Of a DNA stretch of 64,000 nt, positions 1 through 11,208 are shown in pieces (positions within the stretch are counted from its first letter, which is position 1; every line of letters starts with the position of its first letter). The notes beneath the pieces were generated by a model. The model was not told the DNA's origin. It saw only the letters and a program-made list of their open reading frames with translations, and ran no database searches. The position numbers and the translations under genes are program-made. Origin of the DNA: Protea cynaroides (taxonomy: Eukaryota; Streptophyta; Magnoliopsida; Proteales; Proteaceae); contig CM053267.1 in NCBI GenBank assembly GCA_028583415.1, positions 51,040,914 to 51,104,913 on the forward strand, written 5' to 3'.

Positions 1-360
1 GTACTCAATGCCACTGGCAGAGAATAAGACGAGAGGCGTACCTATTTCGTGCTCGTGAGACCGTCGAAGCCTAGAAGGTGCTCGTGCTGGTGACTTGGAG
101 AGGCGAAAGAGAGAGAGAGTGGGAACAACGGAGGTTTTGGGACGTTGGGGGGGTTCACTTGGGTGTTTGGTTCAGTTGATGGAAAAGGGTGAAACAAAAA
201 ATCAAAATTACTAGATTTCCCAAAATTGGGCTTCAGTTTACAAAATTACCCATCCTATCTTTTTTATTACCAAAAATTATAAAAAAAAAAAATTTACCCA
301 TTTTATCTTTCACATAACTCCGACACTTTTAAGCCTACAAAAAAATTGCTTTCATTGTTA
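1..360 (-). other. possible first exon/5' UTR of a minus-strand host gene
   Basis: Read on the minus strand this stretch has a CT-rich leader (a CTCTCTCTCT run near 110-120) and a donor-like AG|GTACGC near position 40. That resembles the start of a plant gene lying off the left edge. No ATG context or protein family can be recognised. The part from about 180 to 360 is AT-rich with nothing visible. This is an inference only. Confidence 0.2.
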
Positions 361-361
361 A

Positions 362-1050
362 GGCTTTCATCGTTCCAAAATGGATTGGGTGGTTTGGAAG
401 AGATTATGTATATCTAGAAATCTATTTCAAATTTTGTATGGAATGGTGATGCACATCATTGAAAAATGCATTAAGTATCTTGGAAAGATGATGTCAATTT
501 AAATTTCATGATGGTTTGGGTTTTTGAGATACCCGTTTAGATAACTATGCCTTTCTTTTTGAGGTGACTTGGCGTATATGGATCGAAATAGCCAGATACA
601 TTGTGGGTGACTTTTATAAAGTTGTATTTTTCAAATACCAATTTCCTCTTGGCATCGCTTAGTTCCAACCCATCTTAGGCTTGACAGAGTATTTTGGAAG
701 GGCATAAGGTTCTTTTGGCCTATATGTTATGGCATCTCAAAACTGGAGAATATATTCAAATCTGGGATGATAATTGGATTCTTATCCTATCAAATTTCAG
801 ATTGCATTATTCTAGAATACATGAATCTTTTATTATGTAGGTGTTTGAGTTGATTGATCGAACAGATAAGTCCTGAATGTGACCTTAGTGAATCAATTTC
901 TATATGCAGGTATAAAAGTTATTCTGGATATTCAACAAAGTACTTTGCCTCAATAACATTATGAAGTATGGAGTGGCTCTAAGGATGGACTTTTCTTTGT
1001 CAAGAGTGTCTATCATTTACAATGTAATATTCTTCATGCTTAGGAAATAT
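362..1050 (+). pseudogene. LINE (L1-type) ORF2 C-terminal remnant
   Basis: Translating the plus strand with frame changes gives the typical tail of plant L1 ORF2 between the reverse transcriptase and the zinc-binding domain. Recognisable blocks are WNGDAHH-like followed by ITWRIW/VTWRIW near 560-580, then a block ending in IQIWDDNWI-like near 750-785, and a segment EVWSGSKDGLFFVKSVYHLQ near 965-1022. Such sequence normally precedes the zf-RVT domain. There are several stops and frameshifts and no 3' tail, so it is dead. It ends where the copia-type LTR begins. The family assignment is from memory of the conserved pattern. Confidence 0.6.
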
Positions 1051-1176
1051 TGCAATCTTCCTCATTGCATAAGAACCAGCATGCTTTTATTCCATATTGG
1101 CGATCTAATTTTTTTTCAGTGTTTGCAATAAATGACAAATTTTTTATGACCATCCTGAAATAATATTTTTGGACAT

Positions 1177-2291
1177 TGTATATAGTCAAATGATCCCTCT
1201 TGTAAGTTCTCTCATGGATCGTCGTCGTTCGAAGAATATGATATATCATTTTAGAACAAAATGGTTGTGTTGTTTGATGTTGTAACATATGATTTTTATC
1301 TCCATGAAATTCTTTTTGAATTATGCAAGAATTGCAGTGAATGTTAAGAAACAAGATTTTTAAAACTGATTTGAAATTTAAAGAAAAAAATGGATTTAAT
1401 GATAATAATAAAGGATTTAATTAATAATGAATCAATTTTGTAACTAATGAACACTAGTAAACCACTCTTTAAATAAAACTCAAATTAAAACATTAACTAT
1501 TATATATTGATTCTCTCATACGTAGACAACAATAAGAATGATCACTTGGACACTTCATTAAAGAAACCAAAACTTAACAGACTCTAATATGTGTTTGGAT
1601 TAAATAGTCTCATGTCCAACCTTTAAACCATAGTTAACTTTTCATCTCTAGTTTATTTAAATGGAGTAATTTCATGAATTTGTATCTCTTTGTTTCCTTT
1701 TAAATTTTTTAGTGATAAAGGTTATTAAGATAAGGGTGTCCGGTAACAACACATTTTGTAGAGACACTGTTACGACACATCGCGACGTATCCCTTTTTTA
1801 AACAGACAATTTATTCACAAAGTCATGCCTCAACACACTTCACCTTATCTGTTATAGCAGAATTCATCGAAACTAATCTACGAGATCACCCCAAGGTGGC
1901 ATGATGGGTTGGCAGAGGATAAAGTCATCACGTTTCAATATATCTCACCTCAAATTTTCAAGAAATTAGCATGATGGGCTAACAACGAAAATCACGCCTC
2001 GACATACATCACTTTCACAAAAAACAAAGAAAAATCATGCCTTAGCTCTACAACAGTTGCAACAATTTTGAGAAGGCACATGTTGCAACTTTTTCAGGTA
2101 ATGCGAATCGTTTGTCAATTGAAAAGCGAGATGAAGATGACTTGTAACCATTTTTCATTGTTAGTGAAAACTATTCGCATCTCTTCGTGAAAATAAACAC
2201 CTTACCATAAACACATATCCTTCCATTATCTAATCGTTTTCTTTTAATTATATTTTGTTTTCTATATTGTGAATAAATTTTAATATTTACA
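1177..2291 (+). repeat. copia-type LTR, family A, copy 1
   Basis: The block begins TGTATAT and ends TTTACA. It is immediately followed by a primer-binding-site motif, which marks it as an LTR. Diverged copies lie at 9738-10730 (continued at 41960-42028) and 42614-about 43903. Shared landmarks include the opening TCAAATGATCCC, the segment around CATTTTGTAGAGACAC, and the AT-rich end. It is about 1.1 kb long. No target duplication was found. Confidence 0.6.
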
Positions 2292-2294
2292 GAT

Positions 2295-2305
2295 TGGTAT
2301 CAGAG
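2295..2305 (+). promoter_or_regulatory. primer binding site (initiator tRNA-Met type)
   Basis: TGGTATCAGAG, three bases after the end of the LTR, is the usual plant copia primer site complementary to the 3' end of initiator tRNA-Met. It sets the orientation of family A as plus and fixes the LTR end. The matching place after LTR copy 2 (about 42031) reads TGGTCTCAGA, one base different. Confidence 0.7.
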
Positions 2306-2354
2306 TTTCGAGATTATTCTGTTTTTTGGTGCTTAATATCACGATATTATAATT

Positions 2355-2737
2355 AAAGAATCACAAAGAGTTGGATGAATTGAATGCAACTCTAATAATG
2401 ATTTCATTCATTGATGTTACAAATATATAGACATTTACAAAAGATATACAAAAGATTCGTTCCCATGCAATTGGAAACGGAATAAGTAAGTTACAACAGA
2501 GATTCAATTTTAAGATTTAAATCTTATCTAATTGATCTGATTGCAATGGTGCATTATATCTTTTGGGCTGTTGAGATCATCACAATCTTATCTAATTGAT
2601 CTGATTGCTTTTCATAGATCATTTATGTATTTTGAGATTTTCTTAATCTTATCTAATTGATCCACAATTTTATCTAATTGATTTGATTGCCTTGGTGGAT
2701 CGTTTCAAGATTGTTGAGATCTTTTTGGACCTTATTA
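2355..2737 (-). repeat. copia B 3' LTR
   Basis: Direct repeat of 6263-6643. Both begin AAAGAATCACAAAGA and end near CTTATTA, and both contain three or four copies of the phrase TTATCTAATTGAT. On the minus strand it lies downstream of the pol remnant and a purine-rich tract, so it is the 3' copy. Confidence 0.65.
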
Positions 2738-2857
2738 TCCTCCCGCAAGTTGAAGGGTGATAAATGTAATTGAAGCTTGGATCGAAGATAGCATACTCGA
2801 ATGGAGCTGAGACTGTAAGACTCGCATTCCATGAACCCGATCTAAACCTTGAATTCA
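2738..2857 (-). pseudogene. C-terminal end of copia B pol
   Basis: On the minus strand the residues NSRFRSGSWNASLTVSAPF match the usual copia polyprotein end that follows the TKGL motif of RNase H. The preceding KGL codons lie at about 5001-5010, on the other side of the inserted solo LTR. This shows that the LTR split the pol gene. Confidence 0.6.
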
Positions 2858-5000
2858 TGTCGTAACAGGTCTTCCAATCATCACCGGGTCAGACGGGACG
2901 AGCGGATGATAAACAGATACGAAACTGATCGAATTAAGTATGGATTAATTCATACCAGTCGATGGTACTAGTCTTGGTACCGGTCGATCGGTATAGTCTG
3001 CGCAGCAGACCACTAAGATCTAAAAACGGATCTCTGCGGGTCCCGCTTTTAAATTTCAAACCGAAGGACTTTCCTAATACTAGGAGGCTTCCTAAACCTA
3101 AACCTAGCCTATATAAATCCCTTTAAACTTTTTAAAATCTCTTCCATGATCCTCACAAATCCTAGAAAGGAGAAAGAGGCTGAAGAAGGAGAAGAAGCTT
3201 GGAAGGAAAGGGAAAAACCGACATTGTCGTTCGACGAAGAACAAGTTACTGCAAGTTAACGATAAGTGCTCAAATCTTCCTCTACCATATGTAATCTAGA
3301 ATGGTTAATTGTAATTGGATCAATACCATGCAAAGCGAGGTATTGATCTAAACCCTGTTTTTGCCGATAAACCCTAATTTAGTCGATAAACCCTAGATTC
3401 AAGTTCTAGGTTGAGACCATCGAAACTAGGACTTGAATGGAGTTGGAAACAACTCTAACTCAATGTTCAGACCTAGAATGTGTAGGAGAAACCCTAGGAT
3501 CAATAGGGGGTGACCGACGAAAGTCGAGAAATCGGACCTATGGTCTTCCGGAGACATACCAATCGATCATACCGGTCGCACCATATGCGATCGGTACCGC
3601 GACCGGTACCTCTTGGGGACTGGTCTGTGGGGACCGGCCGACCATACCGATCGTAGGTTTTCCCCACAATGCTGCGACCGGTACCTGTGACCGGTCAGCC
3701 TTGTGGGAAGTTTCGTAATCTCGTTGGTTTTTCGACCAACGTAAAACCTAAGAAAAACTGTTATAACTAAACCCTAATATTGTGTAGGACTTTGTGATAG
3801 CACGTTTGGACCTTGCGACGCGGAGCAAGCTATCAAACAAGCGTCAGGTAAGGAAATCAGACCTAAACCCTAATAATTAATGAACAGTAAAATGTTGTTA
3901 ATAACCCTGATTCTATGGTGTGATGTTTGTGCATACTCGCATGTCATCTTTATTTCCAGTTATTATTATTGTTCATGCATACTTGCTATGCTAGATTGTG
4001 ACTGTTAGGCATGTGATTGTTTTCGTTGGTGTGTGGAATGGAAAGGGCCTGGGGTCTGGGATCATTCCTCACACTAGCACCTTTCGTATCGTTTTGTCTT
4101 AGCATGCTTGGTGCGGGTAGGGTATTAGGGAGAGGACGTGGCACTGTGGTCTCCGGCCTGGCCACCAGACTCTAGCTCTATCTCTATGCCGTAGGGAGCT
4201 GTGCTGGGATAGGGCCTACTGTGATGACATATAGGATTGGTTAGTTGCAAGCCCAATTTGTAAGCCCTCGCCAATAGGGGCTTACGTGTTGGTATGGGTA
4301 TAGTATCAGGGGAGGTGTTGGCGGTGTGTGATCCAGACACCTTAGCTCTATCTCTATTCCATGGTGGGTGCATGTGGGACGGCAGTGGTGTTTGATCCAC
4401 TGGACGGCTTCACACACTCGTGTATAGAGGTGCGGTGGCTGCCAATCCTTTCTATAGCATATTGTAAACTTAAAATCAAACCATGAAGTGAATGTTACTC
4501 ATGCATATGTTTGTTGCATTGTCTGATTGTCTTACTGAGCTAAGTTGTAAGCTCACCCTTAAGTACACACTATTTTTAGATGTTGATGCAGATTACACAG
4601 TGGAAGATTACGTGGACGCTCCAGTGTATGGAGGCATGGTTGCCCTGGACATGCAAGCATGAGAGGACGAGCATGATGCTTCATGCGAGTGCTCTTTCTG
4701 CGTGTACCTTTAGGATTTGATTTTGGTTTAATTTATTTATTTTCAGTTGGAAATACAGTGATGTAAGGCTATATATTTAAGTTTTGGGAATTTGAATAAT
4801 TTGCTATTTATTTAAATTTATCAATAGTTTACTCAGTTCATTCTATTTTAGGACTTTCGCTGTATTTATTATTATTCTGATTGTGGTTATGTGCAATGGT
4901 TTGTATGAGTGGACACGGTCTTATTGAGATCCTGGTGTGAACCGTTGGTTCAGTGACGGTTCACTCACACTTCTAGTTTAGTCAGAATTGGGGTGTGACA
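2858..5000 (+). mobile_element. Ty3/gypsy-type solo LTR
   Basis: A 2143-bp block starting TGTCGTAACA and ending GGGGTGTGACA interrupts the copia B pol sequence. A TATA-like CTATATAAATCC lies about 250 bp from its plus-strand start, and the later part has the phrase GAGCTAAGTTGTAAGCTCAC, which is reminiscent of Del/Tekay LTRs. These two points favour plus orientation. No primer site or second LTR adjoins it, so it looks like a solo LTR. The 5-bp flanks are ATTCA and GAGAC, so no target duplication survives. Short plus-strand and minus-strand open frames inside it show no domain and were not called. Confidence 0.55.
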
Positions 5001-6255
5001 GAGACCCTTTGTAAAAATATTGGCAATCTGATCCTTATTGGAGATGTAACGTATATCAACCAGTTTGTGTCCAACAAGCTCGCTTATGTAATGATAATCT
5101 ACGGCTATATGTTTAGTGTGAGATGAAAAATAAGATTAAATGAAAGGGAGATGGCGGAGATATTGTCACACTATAAAGTGGGCGGACATTGCAAAGGGTA
5201 GTGAAGTTCTCGAAGTAGAGAGCATAACCAGATGACTTCAGCACATGTATGGGCAAGGCACCTATATTTAGCTTCCGAAGATGATCTCGCCACAGTGGGT
5301 TGTCTTTTGGCACTTCAAGAAATGGGATTTCGACAAAAAAAATACAGTAACCACCAGTAGATTATCGATCGATGGGACAGCCAGCCCAGTCAGTATCACA
5401 GTATGCTTGAAGATTAATGGGGCTAGGTTGAAGATGCAAATTAACAGAAATAGTGCCTTTAAGGAAGCGTAGAATGTGTTTGACAGCAGCAATGTGAGCT
5501 TCTGTGGGAGTGTGTAGGAACTGGGAAACCTAATTAACGGCAAAAGAGATATCGGACCTAGTCAACGTGACATACTAAAGTGTTCCAACAAGGCTACGAT
5601 AAGTGGTAATGTCTTGCAAAGGAGGTCCATCATCAAGTCCCAATTTGAATGTTGCAGCCGGAGAACCTATAGGTTTACACCCAACCATATTTGTCTGTTT
5701 CAAATATCAAGAATGTAACGAGACTGATCTAGATAGAGGCCTGTGTTATCCCGCTAACTTGTATACCTAGAAAGTGTGATAAGAGGCCAAGTTCCTTCAT
5801 TTTGAATTGACTGCCAAGATAATTCATCAAGTACTGAATAATAGTAGAATCATTCTCAGTGATAATTATGTCATTGACATAAAGTAAAAGATAATGGTAA
5901 CCGATTGCCAATGAAAGATAAATAGGAAAGGATTTGACTGAGATATATAGATCGAACCCATAGTCAAGGAGACTGGTAGCAAATTTTTCGTACCATGCTC
6001 TTGGGGCTTGATGAAGACCATAAATTGCTTTCTACATTTAATAGACATGATATGGCCTTGTTGAATCATTGTAGCCTTGTGGCTGAGCCATATATACTGT
6101 CTCTTTAAGGTCCCCATGGAGAAATGCACACTCAACGTCCAACTGTTGGAGAGACTAATTATTGGATACTGCAATAGATAATATAATGCGAATGATAACT
6201 AGTTTGACAACAGGGCTAAAGGTTTCAATGAAGTCGATGCCTAGTTTTTGCTAAA
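5001..6255 (-). pseudogene. copia B reverse transcriptase - RNase H remnant
   Basis: Minus-strand translation shows the second half of a copia RT. It contains the block LDVECAFLHGDLKE-like near 6130, KAIYGLHQAPRAWYEKFA-like near 6020, and the catalytic YVNDII near 5870 (family YVDD). It then gives a QFKMKELG..SHFLGIQV block, and after frame breaks the RNase H part with TGLAVPSIDN-like, TKHIAVDYHYISELVGHKLVDIRYIS-like and FTKGL near 5005. The catalytic D to N change in YVDD, several stops and frameshifts, and the absence of everything upstream of RT mean it is non-functional. Family knowledge: Ty1/copia pol order INT-RT-RNH. Confidence 0.7.
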
Positions 6256-6262
6256 AACCTTT

Positions 6263-6643
6263 AAAGAATCACAAAGAATTGGATGAATTGAATGTAAATC
6301 TGATAATGATTTCATTCATTGATGTTACAAATATATAGACATTTACAAAAGATATACAAAAGATTCATTCCCATGCAATTAGGAACAGAATAAGTAAGTT
6401 ACAACAGAGATTCAATTTTAAGATTTAAATCTTATCTAATTGATCTGATTGCCATGGTGGATCATATCTTTTGGATTATTGAGATCATCAAAATCTTCTA
6501 ATTGATTTGACTGCTGTTCATAGATCATTTATGGATTGTTGAGATCTTCTTAATCTTATCTAATGATCCACAATCTTATCTAATTGATTTGATTACCTTG
6601 GTAGATCGTTTCAAAATTGTTGAGATTTTCACGGAACTTATTA
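6263..6643 (-). repeat. copia B 5' LTR
   Basis: Direct repeat of 2355-2737 with scattered substitutions. On the minus strand it lies upstream of the RT remnant. The sequence after 6643 resumes the copia A leader. Confidence 0.65.
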
Positions 6644-7251
6644 ATGATATGATTCAAGTGTCTAGCATGATATTGATAAGTTCAATGCAAGAACAACTTC
6701 ACCCCTTGATGGTGAAGATTGAAGGATTTTCTGATACCACAAGGCATGTCTATGACTTTGCAAAGAAAATCCCCTTAAGTTTCAAACCTCTTTTCCCTCC
6801 AATTGGATTAAGCAAGATCAAATCAGATTCATTCCCACCATATCAAATAACCAACCTTGTCGTTGACTGATTTTACTGCCATCTTTTAGTTTACCTTCAA
6901 ATAAGATTCACACTTCAGGTTAGGGAAGAAAAGGATCATGTTGAATATGTAGAGGATCATGATATTGTGGATGGGAGAGGATATTTATGGGAGGATAAAA
7001 GATTTGAAAAAAGATCATGGATAGTAAAAAAAATAGTCTTTCACTTGGCGAGGATAGTCATAGTGAAGAAGGTCTTATGAGAGAACTGACAATTATGACA
7101 CATAAAGAAAAGGTTTATGTTGTAAGAAAAAAGTATAGCATGATGTTGGGGATAAAGGTTTGAGCCTCTTTAATGTATTTGCAAATTTGTTGAAATGTTA
7201 ATTATCATAGAGGCCTCTACTTCTCTATTTGTATCCATATGTTCTCAGGTG
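6644..7251 (+). other. copia A internal leader, diverged
   Basis: The first about 140 bases, from GATATGATTCAAGTGTCTAG on, match 42090-42220, the sequence that follows the second copy of this LTR family. So this is the element interior just after the primer site. A plus-strand frame (6589-6870, 93 codons) overlaps it but shows no gag or zinc-knuckle motif and begins inside an LTR. From 6880 to 7251 I see no feature. Confidence 0.4.
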
Positions 7252-7566
7252 GCATCCGGCCTTTAATTGTCCATCTAGAAGATGGAATTTGAAACTACAT
7301 TTATAGAGATGATTTGAAAAATACGAGGTATTTGTAGGGCTGGGGCTTATACACAAAAATAGACCTTCAATTCTTTGCATGTGGAATTGATTTTCCTTTC
7401 AAAGCTCTAGTTTCACTGCCAAAAGAGGATGTGAAATACAACAAGTTAGGACTATGGCAGTCTATGATATTGAGGTTTCTTACAAGGAAAATATTATGCA
7501 TGAAGGTGTTTCCGTTTGTCCAAAATGAAGCAAAAGAATTGGATCCTCCATTAGAATGATTTTCTT
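7252..7566 (+). pseudogene. orphan exon-like reading frame with two internal stops
   Basis: One plus-strand frame runs about 104 codons from GIRPLIVHLEDGI to a final stop after NEAKELDPPLE. It has only two internal stops (at about 7291 and 7336) and no frameshift. The composition is protein-like: aromatic and charged residues are mixed, with phrases such as IYRDDLKNTRYL, GWGLYTKIDLQFFACGIDF and LWQSMILRFLTRKI. It is preceded by an acceptor-like TTCTCAG. I do not recognise the family. It could be a captured host exon, a decayed host gene, or part of copia A. No partner exons were identified nearby. Confidence 0.35.
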
Positions 7567-8522
7567 TTTCTGGTTCTAGCTATTTATTTTCCAAGAAAAT
7601 GTTCACATTGGTTTGGTTGTTTCAATTCTACACCATCTCATGAGAGTAATTACACTTTCTTTATATTATTATGTTTCCTTTCTTTTCTGTTAATTTCAAA
7701 TTAATGCAGACCTTGAAACTTTAATTCCTGAAACAATAATCTAGGGTTTAATTAGGTTGCTAACAACCCCATGTAGAAAAGTGTATAATTTAAGAACTTG
7801 GGTTTCTAAATTATTGTGATTGTTGACATGAATCTGGTGAATTTCTATCACTTTTCTTCTTGTTTTGTATTTGGTCAATTTATGACCCTCCTTTACTTGG
7901 TTGCTTTCTTGTATGTGAGTTTTTAGCTCAAATAGGTAGAGCATTTGGGCTTCCCCAAGAGATGGTGGTTTAAATCCATTAAGACTCGTTGGATTGTCTT
8001 GTTTTGTCTATCACAAACTTGTTTTTGATCTCTTTATTTGACTCTGATAATGTTAGAAGTGATGAATTCTATTAAAAATTTCAAGTTGGATGATGAGTTT
8101 GTACTTTTGCTTGATGTGTACTTGCATTGTAGGGAAGCTTCATAGGTGAATCCATTATTAGTTTTCCCCACACCACCTTTTAATCATTCCCTGAAGTTTT
8201 AGTAACACAAAACTAATAGGATAGAAATTCATTGAGATAATTTTTCTCTTGCTAAAGGTAATTCCTTGGGTAAGGACTTCAGGTAACTTCTCTCATATAT
8301 CTAGAGTTGGAGACATTTTTTGTTGTTATGTTGTTTTACAATTTTTTTTTGTGTGTGTGTTGGGGGGGGTTCCACAAACCCAACATCTACGACATGAAAT
8401 GTATTTAAACCATCCCCCCACCCCCCCTCCTTTTTTTTTTACCCCATATATGGAATCATTGTATTTTTACCCATATGGGTCTTGATTTTGACATGCTTTA
8501 TTGTCTAGGCAACATCCATGAG
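7567..8522. other. intergenic or decayed element sequence
   Basis: AT-rich sequence with homopolymers (a T run near 8342 and a C run near 8400) and no coding signature on either strand. Its origin is unknown. Confidence 0.4.
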
Positions 8523-9361
8523 TGATGCAGTCCAATTACATCAATGTTCAACAATTATGTCATTACATTAAGATCCAAGCCCACAAAGCCCATTTGAACT
8601 AAAACCATTTGACCTAGGACTAAGGCATGAACCAATCTACAAAAGAACCAACGAACCTGGCCCTAGCCCCTTAAAACCAGTCCTTTTTTTGTGACCTTTC
8701 AAGCCCCTAGTAAAGTGTAAGGTGGCATTTTCTATTCAATATTTGTAGAGTTTTCTTTACATTAGATCTTGCATCAAGACATTGAACCTTTCATCAAGAC
8801 ATTGAACCTTGTATCAAGACTTTGGAACTTGCATCAATGCTCATTGGAGTAACCCTTTGCATTAGAAGAGTCCATTATTTAATCTATCATTTATTGTTTT
8901 ATATTTTGTATTTTCAGGCCTTGGATTTAAGGGTATGATTGTCTTTTTATTTTCTCTATTATGCCTAAAAAAGGCCACCAAAATTAACTTGTAATGCAGA
9001 GACAATTTAAAATGATTATGAATGAAATTTACCTAAGTGCAATTCTTGAACTTAGAAAAGTTCTCCCCTGAAATCTTGAAGAAGTTTCATTCCATCCTGG
9101 AAGAGTTAGAATTTTATTTTTCACCTACGTCATAGAAGAGTTGTAGGCCACCTTTGGAGTTGATTTACATCTTAGAAGAGAAATAAGTCATCTACCTCAC
9201 TTTCATCAATTATTTTCTTTTTGTTCTTACAACTTAAAAAAAATTTCAAAATTCATCTCTACACTTTACGTCCCTTTTGGTTCTCTTAATTTTTTTTTTT
9301 TTTGTTAATTCGCTCTCTCGATCCGTTATTTTTATCAGCTAATTAAAGTTGGTTTACATCA
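8523..9361 (+). mobile_element. 839-bp TG..CA element with 5-bp target duplication
   Basis: Starts TGATGCAGTCCAA and ends TTGGTTTACATCA, so its ends are imperfect inverted repeats of about 13 bp. Both sides carry ATGAG (8518-8522 and 9362-9366), a perfect 5-bp duplication. A second copy, inverted relative to this one, sits at 61797-62727. There is no coding capacity. Inside is a short tandem stretch built on CATCAAGACATTGAACCTT (about 8770-8830). The 5-bp duplication and TG..CA ends fit a solo LTR of a copia-like element. A TRIM or another small non-autonomous element is the alternative. Confidence 0.65.
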
Positions 9362-9366
9362 ATGAG

Positions 9367-9737
9367 TAAGGGGTCTCTCTCCTTCAATGAATGTAATAAG
9401 TTGTCAGTAAAATAGGTTTGAAAAATTGTTATTAAGAAGGGTTTGAAATGTTGTTAATGAACATCTAGATGCATAAATGACATTTCTTATAATTATTTTT
9501 ATGAAGATTTGGATATTGGATTAGTGTTTATCAAACATGATTTAAATCTCAATTAGCTCTGGAATCAATTCTAGATTGATATTTATCAAACAGATACTTG
9601 GCCTGCACTCAATAAGCTTTGGAATTGATTTCAGAGTTGTGTTGTCAAATAGTATTCCACCTCAAAAAAATGGAAGTAACAAATATACTCTAGATCAAAA
9701 TTAAGGGATTGAAAGCAAGATGGTCATCAAACAGCCC
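9367..9737. other. AT-rich spacer, no feature seen
   Basis: Between the 839-bp element and LTR copy 2. Phrases such as GTTTATCAAACATGATTTAAAT and ATTTATCAAACAGATACTT recur and may be a MITE remnant, but no matching termini were found. Confidence 0.3.
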
Positions 9738-10730
9738 TGTATATGGTCAAATGATCCCTTTTGTATGCTCTCTCATGGATTGTCATTGTTTTAAGAATAT
9801 GATGTACATTTTTAGAACAAAATGGTTGTGTTGTTTGATATCTTATGATTTTATTTCTTTGAATTCTCTTTGAATTATGCAAGAATTGTAGTGAATGTTA
9901 AGTAACTAGACTTTTGACATCGATTTGAAATTTGAAAAAAGAGAGGATTTAATAGCAGTAATAGAGGATTTAATTAATAACAAATCAATGTTGTTACTGA
10001 TGACCACTAGTAAAACAGACTCTTAGGATTCTCTCATACGTAGACAATAGTAGGAGTAACTTGGACATTTCATTAAAAGAAACCAAAACAGACTCTAATA
10101 TGTATTTGGATTAAATAGTCTTATGCCCAACCTTAAACCATAGTTAACTTTCCATCCGGAGTTTACTTAAATGGAGTAATTTCGGGAATTTGTATCTCTT
10201 TTATTCCTTTCAAATTATTAGCGATAAAGGTTATTAAGATAACGGCGTCTGGTAGCAACACATTTTGTAGAGACACGTCCCTTCTTTAAACTGATGATTT
10301 GTGCACAAAGTCATGCCTCAACACACCTCACCTTTTCTGTTGTAGCAAAATTCATCGAGACCCGTTATTAGAATGATGTGTTGATAGCGGATAAGGTTCA
10401 CGTCTCAACATATTTCATCACTTCAACTTTTTAGGAAATTAGCATGATGAACTGACAGCCCAAATCACGTCTCAACACACTAACCTTTGCAAAAAACCAA
10501 AAAAGAAGAAAAAAAAAAAAAAAAAAAAGGAGGGAAAACACATCTTGGTTCTGCAAGCGTTGTGACAATTTTTGGAAAGCATGCCTTAAGACCTTTTTGT
10601 CTTAAGGTAATGAGAATCCTTTGTGACATTGAAAAACGAGGGGAAGGGGACTTGTAACACTTTTTCTATTGTTATTGAAAACCACTGTCATCTCTTCGTG
10701 GAAATAAACAACATGCCATACTATGCACAT
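9738..10730 (+). repeat. copia-type LTR, family A, copy 2 (left part)
   Basis: Diverged copy of 1177-2291 beginning TGTATATGGTCAAATG. It is interrupted at 10730 by the gypsy element. Its end continues at 41960-42028, where TTTCTACA is followed by a degraded primer site. Contains an A-rich stretch at about 10500-10530. Confidence 0.6.
10726..10730 (+). repeat. target site duplication CACAT (left)
   Basis: CACAT directly before the 5' LTR of the gypsy element is repeated at 41955-41959 directly after its 3' LTR. Five bases is the normal duplication for Ty3/gypsy integration. Confidence 0.9.
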
Positions 10731-11180
10731 TGTTAGGGAATTAAACATCTATGGTCCACATCCGTCGACATGTTGGATTTTAACATCAGCGCCACGTCGA
10801 GATTAACTATTTAACAGAAGGGTAAAATCGGTATTGCCCCTTGATCCACAAAAAGGGTAAAATCATCATTTTAGGGATTCCGCACTATTCACTATAAATA
10901 GGACGAATCCCGAGGATTTGAAGGAGGACATTTTTTACTGCTCATTTATTACCGCTTTGGGATTCTCGCTCTGACACATAGGTCGGATAATCTCACCTCA
11001 CCCCATAATTTTCTATAATATCTTAGTGGGCTCGACACCGAGCCCATCAACTGTTCACAGAGCCTGACTTTGGCATCGGAGTGGACCCGGGGCATCTAGC
11101 CCGCCTCCCTTCTTTGCCTTTCCTTGTCTTGCAGGTCCAGTCAGCGAGGAGGACCCACAGGACGGATCTGGGCCAAAACA
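10731..11180 (+). repeat. gypsy 5' LTR
   Basis: Starts TGTTAGGGAATTAAAC and ends GGGCCAAAACA. It is the same length as the 3' LTR. The U3 part is about 190 bp, with the TATA box at 10893. A CCCGGGGC-rich stretch lies near the 3' end. Confidence 0.93.
10893..10900 (+). promoter_or_regulatory. TATA box of the gypsy 5' LTR
   Basis: TATAAATA, 163 bp into the LTR, is conserved at the same offset in the 3' LTR (41667-41674). Transcription would be expected to start about 25-35 bp downstream. Confidence 0.75.
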
Positions 11181-11183
11181 GTT

Positions 11184-11201
11184 TGGCGCCCACCGTGGGG
11201 C
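11184..11201 (+). promoter_or_regulatory. primer binding site, tRNA-Lys type
   Basis: TGGCGCCCACCGTGGGGC begins three bases after the LTR. It is complementary to the 3' end of plant tRNA-Lys(CUU) as I remember that sequence. It places minus-strand priming here and confirms plus orientation. Confidence 0.8.
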
Positions 11202-11208
11202 ACTACGA

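Larger units (their letters stand above)
2355..6643 (-). mobile_element. copia element B, internally deleted, reverse strand
   Basis: Two directly repeated blocks of about 380 bp (2355-2737 and 6263-6643) bracket reverse-strand reverse transcriptase and RNase H remnants. On the minus strand the order is LTR, RT, RNase H, polypurine-like GCGGGAGGA (about 2743-2751), LTR. Gag, protease and integrase are missing, so the RT remnant begins almost directly after the 5' LTR. The flanks rejoin the family A sequence: the left side matches 42070-42085 and the right side matches 42090-42130. The element is therefore nested in copia A just after its primer site. A solo LTR (2858-5000) is nested in it in turn. 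The exact LTR ends are uncertain because no clean TG..CA is visible. Confidence 0.65.

Noticed and set aside
3437..3718. 93-codon plus-strand frame
   Set aside because: Lies in the solo LTR, has no domain, and has repeated GGTAC/CGGTC-driven composition.
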